From Planctomycetota bacterium (GTDB lineage Bacteria; Planctomycetota; J058; JAJDCP01): a DNA stretch of 64,000 bases. A program made the position numbers and the translations under genes. Under the pieces are notes generated by a model. The model searched no databases and was not told where the DNA came from. It worked only from the letters and a program-made list of their open reading frames with translations. The first letter of the stretch is position 1. Each line of letters opens with the position of its first letter. Shown piece after piece: positions 1 through 8,200 of this stretch. Location: positions 1 to 64,000 of the forward strand of contig JAJDCP010000092.1 of NCBI GenBank assembly GCA_029260765.1, read 5' to 3'.

Positions 1-24
1 CCAGCCCCAGCCCCAGCCCCAGCC
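1..24. repeat. CCCAGC hexanucleotide tandem repeat
   Basis: Four tandem CCCAGC-type units sit at the left edge inside the linker-coding part of the first gene, giving a Pro-Gln dipeptide run. The array probably continues outside the window. Confidence 0.6.
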
Positions 25-1828
25 AGAGTCTCCCCCTGAGCCTCAACCGGAGGGACATCCGCAACCGCAGCCAGAGCTGCAACCGCAGCCCGAAGCCCAG
101 CCGCAACCCGACCAGCCCGAGCCCCAGCCAGATCCCGAGCCCCATTTCGCCGAACACAGCGACCCCGATCCCGAAGCCCCGCCGGCCACCGAGACCGCAG
201 GTTGGCAGCTGTTGGCGGGTGGGCTGCTCGATGCGGCCGGAGAGCCCGCTCTAGAGGGCAGCCTGACCGCCGCCCCGGGGATGGGCGCGCGGCTCGAACG
301 CGCGGGCCAGCAGCTGCTGCTTGAGCCGGGCAGCCAGCTCGTCCTGGCAGCTGCGGGAGAGCTGCGTTTCGAGGCCGGTCGCATGCAGCTGACGAACCCG
401 GCGGCGGCTCCCCAGCGCATCCAGACAGAGCTGGGAGAGGTGGAAGGCGCCTTCGCGGGGGCACTGGCTGTGGAACCCGGCCGCCTCTTGCTCAGCGTGC
501 TCGATGGGGAGGCGGCGGTTGCCGGCCAGCCGGTCCTCCGCGGTCAGCTGGCGGCCTTCGACGGCCGTGAGCTCGCGCTGCTCGGGCAGGCAGAGCCAGC
601 AGGCTTCGCCATCGACGCCGTGGAAGTCGAAGCGCTGGCCCTGGCCGAGGCCCGGGCGTTGCGCTTCCTGCGCGAGAGTGCCCTTCCTTCTGGGGGCTGG
701 AGCGGCGCCTGGGGCGTAGCTTTTCCCAGCGGTCTGCATGCGCTGGTGCTGCGCGCGCTCTGGGCCTGTGGCGTGCGCACCGGAGACCCCCTGTTCGACC
801 GCGGTCTGCGGCGGCTTCGTGAGGCTGTCCCGCAACGTGTGGTCGAGGCGGCGCTGGTGCTGGAGCTCTACGCGAGCATGTACGCGCCTCCCGAGCGTGA
901 AGCGGCCGCGGCGGCGCGCGCTTTCCGGCGCTCGCCGGCCAGCGACCGGAAGCTGGCCAGGCAGGCTTTGGAGTTGCTGGCCGTCCACGCCATCGCAGGC
1001 GGCTGGTCCTACCCGGGGAGGGGCGTGGCCGATTCCCACAACCGCAGCACTGCGCTGCTCGGCCTCGAAGCAGCCGCCCGCCTCGGCCTGCGGCTGCCTG
1101 AGGAGCTGGCAGAGCTGGGGTTGCAGAGCGAGCGTGCGGCGCAGCGCTCTGACGGGGCCTGGTCCTATCTCCCCGGCGAGGGGGCCCGCGGCTCTTCCAC
1201 CGCCGGAGCTCTGCTGGCGTTGGTGCGTTGGCAGCCGCAGGATGCGGCCCAACGCGCGGCCTGCGGCTGGTTGCTCAAGCACGCTGAGGCCGCCGACCAT
1301 CCCGGCTACTCCGGTCACTGGCTCTACACCTGGCGCTGGCGGTTGAGCGAGGTCTCGCGTGAGGCGTTCTGTTTCGATCCCTGGCGGGCGGATGTGCTGC
1401 GCAGCCTGCTGCAAGATCAGCTGCCGGACGGGCGTTTCGAGTCACCCTTGACCGCCACGGGTGCCGAGCGTGAGGACTCTCTGGTCAGCACTGCCTACGC
1501 GCTGTTGATGCTGGCTTCCGACGGCATCGCCGCCCGTGCGCTCGACGACGAGGCGCCCGCCGGAGCCCGCCTGCAGTCGGGCACTCTGTTTCTGCGCTAT
1601 GCCCCTCCTGCCGGTGTGCGCACCGTCGCGGTTGCAGGCAGCTTCAACGGCTGGCAGCCCCAGCTGCTGGCAGATCCTGACCGGGATGGCATCTTCGAGC
1701 TGGAGCTGGAGGTGGGCGAGGCCTGTGCCTACAAGCTGGTGCTCAACGGCCAGCACTGGCTGCTCGATCCCTGGAACCCGAGGGCCGAAGACGACGGGCG
1801 CGGCAACCTCAATAGCGTGCTGGACTGA
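2..1828 (+). CDS. FecR-like / terpene-cyclase-like toroid / CBM48 fusion protein (5' truncated)
   Basis: The frame is open from the window edge, so the true start lies outside. About 608 residues are visible. The first ~60 are a Pro/Gln/Glu-rich linker. Residues ~75-170 are beta-rich and resemble the FecR-type fold seen after anti-sigma or kinase segments. Residues ~190-500 carry repeated GGW/DGAW motifs followed by STALLGL-like helices (GGWSYPGRG, DGAWSYLPGEG, DGRFESPL). That pattern is typical of the alpha/alpha toroid of squalene-cyclase and prenyltransferase repeats. The last ~85 residues (VAGSFNGWQPQLLADPDRDG, then YKLVLNG and DPWNP) match a CBM48/AMPK-type glycogen-binding module. I infer a surface or regulatory protein that binds alpha-glucan. 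No catalytic DxDD or other enzyme motif was seen in the toroid. The missing N-terminus could hold a membrane anchor or a signalling domain. Confidence 0.75.
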   Translation, partial: QPQPQPQPESPPEPQPEGHPQPQPELQPQPEAQPQPDQPEPQPDPEPHFAEHSDPDPEAPPATETAGWQLLAGGLLDAAGEPALEGSLTAAPGMGARLERAGQQLLLEPGSQLVLAAAGELRFEAGRMQLTNPAAAPQRIQTELGEVEGAFAGALAVEPGRLLLSVLDGEAAVAGQPVLRGQLAAFDGRELALLGQAEPAGFAIDAVEVEALALAEARALRFLRESALPSGGWSGAWGVAFPSGLHALVLRALWACGVRTGDPLFDRGLRRLREAVPQRVVEAALVLELYASMYAPPEREAAAAARAFRRSPASDRKLARQALELLAVHAIAGGWSYPGRGVADSHNRSTALLGLEAAARLGLRLPEELAELGLQSERAAQRSDGAWSYLPGEGARGSSTAGALLALVRWQPQDAAQRAACGWLLKHAEAADHPGYSGHWLYTWRWRLSEVSREAFCFDPWRADVLRSLLQDQLPDGRFESPLTATGAEREDSLVSTAYALLMLASDGIAARALDDEAPAGARLQSGTLFLRYAPPAGVRTVAVAGSFNGWQPQLLADPDRDGIFELELEVGEACAYKLVLNGQHWLLDPWNPRAEDDGRGNLNSVLD

Positions 1829-1867
1829 GCCTCTGGCGCGCGCCCCGAAGCTGAGCGCCTGCCGCAG

Positions 1868-2818
1868 TCAGCCGCCGCTGGTGAACAAGTCGAGGAAGCG
1901 GTCTTCGTATTCCTTGAACATGCCCAGCCGGTCGAGCACGTCTTTGAGCTCGAGCGCTTTGGCCCGGTCCGACGTGGCGGCCTGGAACAGCTCTTCGATC
2001 TGGATGCGTTGGTGATCTTCGGGGTGTTTTTCGTCTGCTTGGGCTTCCGCCTCGAGGGTCGGCTCGATCTCTGGCTCGGTGGCTTCGCCGGCTTCCTCGG
2101 CACGTCGGCGCGCTTTCCGCTTCATCTGGCTCATCAGCTCGAGCAGCCCGCGGTCGACGTCGTCCGCCTGGCTGGCCATCTCGTCGAGGTCGAGCTGCAG
2201 CCCGAAATGCCGACAGAACAGCTCGAGGATGGCATGGGAGGCCCGTGGATTGGGCACCACGATGCCGACGTAGGGAAGCTCGCCGAGCAGGCAGAAGCCC
2301 TCCATTCCCCGCTCGGCAGCGGCCACCAGCAGCACGCCGTTCAGACCGCTGATCTGGCCTTCATCGAGGATCTCGACATCGTCTTCGACAAACTCCTCGA
2401 GCAGCTGCTCTTGATTGACCACCACAAAGACCCGTGGCACTGCCTTGGGACGCGATTTGGTGGCCATGGCCGCGAACGTGAACACCCTGCGGACTCCGAG
2501 CTCTTCGGCCTTGTCCAACAGCTGATGGCAGAGCTCGAGGCGCCGTGCCCCAGGCTGGGCCTCGCCGACGAAGATCACCAGGTCGCGCCCGTCCGAGGGG
2601 TTCTTCCAGACATAGAAGTAGCTGCGCGGCATGCGCATGCGCTTGACGACTCCGCGCCGGAACTCGATCTTGTCGACATCGAAGAAGTCGCGGCTCGGCA
2701 GTTCGGCGACCCTCTTGGCTTCGAGTTTCTCGACCATGTAGCTGCCGGCCCCCAGCGCGACCTTGCCCATTCCGGGCCAGACGGCCACCAGCCAGGGATC
2801 CCTCAGTTCGCCGTCCAC
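1868..2818 (-). CDS. PAC2 family protein
   Basis: A 316-residue protein. The GTG start at 2818 is preceded by AGGAG at good spacing. The N-terminal ~220 residues match the PAC2 (proteasome assembly chaperone 2) family found in archaea, actinobacteria and other bacteria: VAVWPGMGKVA near the start, then the FVGEAQP segment, a SGLNGVLL segment and GIVVPNPRAS. The C-terminal ~80 residues are charged, Glu/Lys-rich and probably helical. Bacterial PAC2 proteins have no settled biochemical role, and nothing nearby suggests a proteasome. It points toward the first gene, and the two genes converge with a ~40-bp gap. Confidence 0.8.
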   Translation of the reverse strand: MDGELRDPWLVAVWPGMGKVALGAGSYMVEKLEAKRVAELPSRDFFDVDKIEFRRGVVKRMRMPRSYFYVWKNPSDGRDLVIFVGEAQPGARRLELCHQLLDKAEELGVRRVFTFAAMATKSRPKAVPRVFVVVNQEQLLEEFVEDDVEILDEGQISGLNGVLLVAAAERGMEGFCLLGELPYVGIVVPNPRASHAILELFCRHFGLQLDLDEMASQADDVDRGLLELMSQMKRKARRRAEEAGEATEPEIEPTLEAEAQADEKHPEDHQRIQIEELFQAATSDRAKALELKDVLDRLGMFKEYEDRFLDLFTSGG

Positions 2819-2960
2819 CGCAGGCTCCTAGGTGTTCAGAAGCCCTCAGTGTAGGCGAGCGCCGCACGGAATTCAATCGCGGCCGTCTGCCGGCCAGCCG
2901 CGATCCGAGGTGCTTCCAGGGAAGTCATGGGGCAACCTGCGCGGTGGGGAGGAGACCCCG

Positions 2961-3533
2961 TTAGAACTGCAGGGTGCGGTGTGTGGGACGACAGCTGCGG
3001 TAGTCGGCTCGGGCGGGAGCCGCTCCATCGACTTTACTGATCAGCTGTTCGAGCGGTTGTGTGGCAGTCTTGAGCTGCGTGTCCGAAGAGGCTGCCACCA
3101 CGGTGATCGGGGTGACCGTCTGCGCTTCCAGCTGCTCGGGGCGTTGGATGCGCGCGGTCGGCAGACGTCGTGCCTGCTGGGGGAGAACGCTGCTGGATGC
3201 GCTGCTCTCCAGCGTCGCCAGCCGTGTCTGGATGGCCTCGAGCGCTTGCTCCCAGCGTGGCGCCTCGGTGGCCGGGGCCGGCCGGGGCTTCTCGCTGAGC
3301 AGCTCGTTGAGGCAGGTCTTGGGGTCGAGGGCCCGTGCCCGCGCCAGCTTCAGAAACCGGAGCGTAAAGAACAGCGCGGCGTGCAGGGCGGGTTCGCGGT
3401 CCAGGTCGAGCAGGCGCCCGATCTCCTGGAGGTAGGCCTTCTTGTCCTGCGGTTCCAGGTAGCGGAACCGCGGGCCGGCTGGGCGGTCGCACCCGCCCTT
3501 GTGCGTGGAGTCTTTGCGCTCGCGTCTGTTCAT
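2961..3533 (-). CDS. Unknown protein coupled to ParM-like actin (possible ParR-like partner)
   Basis: A 190-residue protein. Its ATG overlaps the TGA of the upstream actin-like gene as ATGA, so the two are translationally coupled. The basic N-terminus is followed by a predicted helical region (YLQEIGRLLDL, LHAALFFTLRFLKLA), then a short coiled-coil-like stretch (WEQALEAIQTRLATLE) and a Ser/Thr/Pro-rich tail. I recognise no domain. In plasmid parMRC systems the gene after the actin encodes the DNA-binding adaptor ParR, so position makes this a candidate adaptor. Sequence alone does not show a ribbon-helix-helix fold. Confidence 0.6.
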   Translation of the reverse strand: MNRRERKDSTHKGGCDRPAGPRFRYLEPQDKKAYLQEIGRLLDLDREPALHAALFFTLRFLKLARARALDPKTCLNELLSEKPRPAPATEAPRWEQALEAIQTRLATLESSASSSVLPQQARRLPTARIQRPEQLEAQTVTPITVVAASSDTQLKTATQPLEQLISKVDGAAPARADYRSCRPTHRTLQF

Positions 3534-4810
3534 TTCGAGGGGTAATCCTCAATCATGTTGGCGACATCGAAGTCGGTCTCGACTTCAGTGTCGTTCTCGA
3601 CTGCGATCTGATCACGGGCCAACAGCATGAAGCCGACAGCGTTGGCGATGCGGCTCTCGAGTCCCAGGTCTTCGACGCTCAAGACACGCTCTTTAGCCAA
3701 CTTGGGCGTCCAGCCAAAGAACTGGCGGATGCGCTCGCGGATCCGGTTGCCCAGCAAATGGGCGCCCCCACCAACGATCGCGAAGTAGTCGATAAAGGCG
3801 CCACGGTCGGACAGAGCGGCGACGTCGGAACGCACGACGGCTGCGATCCGGTCGGCCATGGCGCTGGCTTCGGCTTCGAGCAGAGGCCCGAAATCGAAGA
3901 CACCTTCGCCGGGGATCTCGATGCGGAAGTCGCCACGCGGCAGCTTCTCCATGATGCGGCGTTCAGGAACTTTGAAGCGCCCACCACTCTTCTCGTACAC
4001 GATCTTGCTGATGTTGCTGGTGATCGCGTGCATGCCCTCGGGCTGCGAGTCGGCCAGTACCATGTCGACCTCGTTGTCGAGGATCGGCAGCTTGATCCAG
4101 GTCCCGTGTCCCACGTCGATGACGTAGGTGTTGTAGATCTTCATGCCGAAGCGGCGGAACAGGTGCACCATATAGGCGCCGTAGGCCTGGAACTGCAAGG
4201 CGATGAAATTCAGCCGCACACGCAGGGTCTGCTCTTCGCCGGTCGCGACGTTGCGGGTCTTGATGTTCAGGAAGGACTTGCCGTCCGACTTCTCGACGCG
4301 CCGCCGCAGCAGGGCGAAGAAGTCTTCTGCCGAACGCTCGCCGGCCTTGACGGGAATGCCGAAGCCCATGCCGATCTCGCTCAGGGCCGCCTCGCCGCGC
4401 TCGGTGCGCGCCTGGCTGAGCAGGAAGATGCCCGAGATCAGGGCGAGGTACGCGTCGTCGAAGTTCTGCAGCACACCGCGTTCGGTGAACCAGCTGGGCT
4501 TCTCAGAGCTGCGGGTCATGGCGCCGACGTACCGCCAGCAGCGACGCTTGTCATCGAACACCGCGAGGTTTTTGACCCAGCGCTTGTCCCTGGAACGGTT
4601 CATCCGTCTCCAGTTCAATTCCATGCTCGGCGGCAGCGCGTCACCGACCGTGGAAGTGAAGGTGACGACATCCTGGCCAGCGCAGAACTTTGAGGTGCTG
4701 GTGCCCAGCTCTCCACCCAGCGGTTCGACTGCCGCAGGCTTTTTGCCCTTGGATTGCGGCTTTACCGCGGTCTGCGAGGTCGGGGGAGTCTTGGTGGCGG
4801 TCTTGCTCAT
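3530..4810 (-). CDS. ParM/plasmid-type actin-like ATPase
   Basis: Start chosen at 4810 (MSKTATK), which has GGAGG nine bases upstream; an upstream in-frame start at 5023 has no such support. The protein is 426 residues. It has ~45 disordered Lys/Pro/Thr-rich residues, then an actin-type phosphate-1 loop (GGELGTSTSKF), a phosphate-2 loop (YVIDVGHGTW) and an adenosine motif (IVGGGAHLLG). This order and spacing fit the ParM/StbA/Ta0583 branch of actin ATPases rather than MreB or FtsA. The usual Asp of phosphate-1 appears replaced by Glu or Gly. Plasmid ParM filaments push DNA apart. On what looks like chromosomal DNA the cargo is unknown. The coupled downstream gene sits where ParR would be. Confidence 0.75.
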   Translation of the reverse strand: MSKTATKTPPTSQTAVKPQSKGKKPAAVEPLGGELGTSTSKFCAGQDVVTFTSTVGDALPPSMELNWRRMNRSRDKRWVKNLAVFDDKRRCWRYVGAMTRSSEKPSWFTERGVLQNFDDAYLALISGIFLLSQARTERGEAALSEIGMGFGIPVKAGERSAEDFFALLRRRVEKSDGKSFLNIKTRNVATGEEQTLRVRLNFIALQFQAYGAYMVHLFRRFGMKIYNTYVIDVGHGTWIKLPILDNEVDMVLADSQPEGMHAITSNISKIVYEKSGGRFKVPERRIMEKLPRGDFRIEIPGEGVFDFGPLLEAEASAMADRIAAVVRSDVAALSDRGAFIDYFAIVGGGAHLLGNRIRERIRQFFGWTPKLAKERVLSVEDLGLESRIANAVGFMLLARDQIAVENDTEVETDFDVANMIEDYPSK

Positions 4811-5213
4811 GCGGGATTTCCTCCAAAACCGGTAGTCATGCAACGGTGGCATGTGACCGCAGGTCATTCCCGCAGTCCACCGAGGCGACGGATCTGTATC
4901 CTTCGTCGTCAGCCCCGCCGGTGGACTTGAAGGGAGAATTAGCCAACTTTCTGGGAAAAAACGACGAAACTGTTTACCGGCTTTAGACTTACATGAGGAT
5001 GAATTTTTGGGGATTTTTCCCACTGCTGGAGCTGTCCACAGGGGCGTGGGGAGGGACTAGCCCGGATCCGTCACCAGGGTCGTAGCGAGGACCCGGATGG
5101 CCGTGAGAATTCGGGCTTGAGCAGCGCAGACGCTACGGGGGTATCTTCGAGCAGCGAGAGTTCGAATTCGCCGGTCAGGCGGGGCCGCAGCAGAAACTGG
5201 TGACGGATTCGGG
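4811..5213. other. Intergenic region upstream of the ParM-like gene
   Basis: About 400 bp lie between the AsmA-like gene end and the actin-like gene start. The stretch 4920-5035 is AT-richer than its surroundings, with A/T runs, and probably holds the promoter for the actin operon. I found no clear -35/-10 pair, no convincing parC-like iterons and no terminator. Confidence 0.5.
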
Positions 5214-8200
5214 CTAGAGGCCCGCTCCCAGACCGACCACCACCGTCCCCTCGGGTCTGTCGGGGAGGCTGAAGCGGGGGGCAAGCACGCGGATGCGGTC
5301 TTCGGGGATGCCGCGCTCGATAAACAGCTGACGCATGGTGGCCAGGCGCGCCGCCGAGATGGCCAGGCAGGCGGCCCGGGTGCGGCGCCCGGCCTTGCGC
5401 TCGGAACCGGGGCGCAGGATCGCCAGAGCTTCGTCGAGGGACTGCTCGAGCTCACCCAGCTCGCGGTCGAGCGAGCGCAAGTGGCTGGCGAAAGACTCGG
5501 CAAGGCCCCGCTGTTGGGAAGCCGACGCAGCCCGGGCGTCGGCGAAGAGCTGCTTGCGCTTGACGAGCAGTTCGTCCTTGCGCGTGCGCAGGGTCGTGAC
5601 GAGATCGAGGCACAGTGCACGAGGGGGATTGGCCAGGACCTGCGCGCGCTCGAGGTCGTTGTTTCCCAATGCGGCGACCAGGGTCAGCTCGAGGCCATCC
5701 TGCGTGAAGAACCGTTCGCACAGGGACTTCAGGCGGTCATTTTCCTTAGGGGCAAGCGTCACAGAGACGGGCTGGAACGGAAAGGTCTCGCTGACGTCGA
5801 TCGCGACAGCGCTGTCATCCCAGAACTTGAACCACTGGCCGACGCTGCCGACCAGACGTAGCGGAACGTTGGCCAGGGCCTCCGCGACCACAAAGGTCAT
5901 CGACGAGACCACCGCCGCGAGGATGCTGTCGGTGCTGATTCCACCCCAACCCACCTGCACCGTCACGGGGACGCTGACGCCTCCGCTACTGTTCTCGAGC
6001 GCGAACAGGATCAGATTGAGCGGTGCGCTCAGTCCCAGGTAGCTCGCGACCAGGCCCGACGTGGTCTCGGCCACGTCGAGGTCCAGCAGCTCGATGTCGG
6101 CGTCGACGATGAAGCCCTCGTCGATGAATTCGGTCGTGACCGTCATGTCCAGAGTGCCGTCTTCGACCGAGACTCCCTGTTGCGCGGCGATCCCCTTGAA
6201 GTTGACCAGCTCGAGGCTCTTCAGGACCGTGCGCAGCTTGCCCAACGGCGTGGGCAGCATGATCAGGTTGCCGGCCAGCGAGAAGCCCTCCATCCCGATC
6301 ATCTCTTCGCCGGGAAGCCTGGGGTCGGGGACCCTGCCGATCGAGGTGCGTAGCGAGAAGGGCAGTGCCTGCTCGGCGAGCAGCGCCCGGCGGCTCAGGC
6401 CCGCGAGCTCGATGTCGAGCTCGCGGATTGGCAGGAAGACGGGCGGGTCGACGCTGTGATCTTCGACCACGACATCGATGCCGCTGAGCAGGAAGCTGCC
6501 GAGCGAGAACTCTGGCCAGTGCTGCGCAGGGTTGTCGGCCCGCAGGCCGCTGGACTGCACCGTGCGGCCCCGCCCCAGCCGCCGGTTGCGGGCCAGCGCC
6601 CGCAACTCGGCCTCAGCCTTCTCGCGCTCCGTTAGCGCTGGGCGTGGAGCGGGGGCCGTGGTGTCCGGAGGCGGGAGCCGCAGCACTACACCCGCGGCAT
6701 GGATGCCGTCGGCGTGTTTCGACACGCGGGCCATCGGCTTGAAGATCTCGACACTGGCGACACGGAACTCGGGCTTGGCCAGGTCGATACGGGGGGCATC
6801 GACGATGAGCTGTTCCAAGCCCAGCAGCACGGGTCCGTCCAAGCCGTTGCGGAAGGAGACATCGTTGATCGTGAGCTCGACCCCAAACCCCCTGTCGAGG
6901 GAGAAGTCGAGCGGGCCGCTGCGTTGGTTGTCGAGATGCAGCTCCATACTGGCTAAGAAGCGGCCGTCCGTCAGACCCGAGACGTCGAGCGGTTCCTCGA
7001 TCTGTGGTGCCAGCTGCGCAAGCGCCGGCCCCGTGATACCGGTGACCTCGACCGTGGCGCGCACCTCCGGCTCGAAGCCGAAGGCGTCGACACTGGCGGA
7101 GACGCGCAAGCTCTCGCAGACCGAGTCTATGCGGCCGGCGACGGCGAGCTCGAGGGCAGGATGGACTGCGGGATCCGGGCCGAAGAGCGCCCAGGAATTC
7201 GTGTTGCGCAGCGCAAAGTCCGAGACCCCGGCAGGAACCTGGCCGCTACGCAGCAGCTGAAGCCGTTCGGCGTGCAGTAGCAAGCGCTCGATGTGTACCA
7301 ACGGCAGCTCGGGTAGGGGCTGCGCGACTGTTGAGGCTGGGTTGCTGGATCCGGGCGCAGCTGCGGTGTCGCCCGGTGCGCCGGCCTCTGCGGCCACCAC
7401 CTCGTTGGTATCGGCCGGCAGCAACGTCAGGCCCGGCAGTAGGATGGAGCCGTCTTCTGCGACCTCGGCCTGGGTCGCGACGCCCTCGACGGCCAGCTCT
7501 GTGATCTCGACCAATCCCGAGTCGAGGTCGATGCGAGGAAGCAGAGCGCGCACGGCGCCGACCCGCAGCAGCTCGTCCGTGCCATCGAGGAAGCGGATGT
7601 CCCGTACGCTGAGCGCGGCCTGGTGCCCTACTGCGGGGGCGAACCCATGGAAAGCGTCGAGGGCCAGCGAGAAGCGGCCGTCCTGCAGCGGGATCTGCAC
7701 TTCCTTCGGCAGGTAGGCCTCGAGGGGTCCAGCCCTGATTCCCCGGCTATGCACCTTCAGGGCGACGCTTTGGCTCTCGAGCGAGAGCTGCAACGTGCCA
7801 CGTACAGCCAGTGCTTCCAGGCTCCCGGCCAGGGACATGTCGACGGCCAGCTCGCTGCGCGGAGGTTCAGGTTGCAAGCCCAGCGGACCGAGCTCAACGT
7901 CGACCAGCAGCTCGGTGGCCAGTGGGGGATCGACGGCTTCATCGCGCCAGGAGAGCGCGAGCCCACGCACACGGAAAGTGCCGAGCAGAGCCTGCAGGGC
8001 CAGCTCGGGAGCCAATGCTCGCGCGCTGTCAGGCGCGCCAGCGGCCGCGACCGTCAGCGAGTCCGGCGCTTCGAACTGCACAGCGGCGCCGGTCTCAGCC
8101 GGCGGCCCGGCCAGCGGCAGCGTCAGCCGCAGGCCCAACAGTTGCAGCGCGCCCTCAGCATCCCGCGCGGCCGCCAGCCGCGGTCGCGCCACGCGCACGG

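Noticed and set aside
5057..5620. Minus-strand frame overlapping the AsmA-like 3' end
   Set aside because: Ser/Arg/Pro-rich translation in a shadow frame of the real gene.
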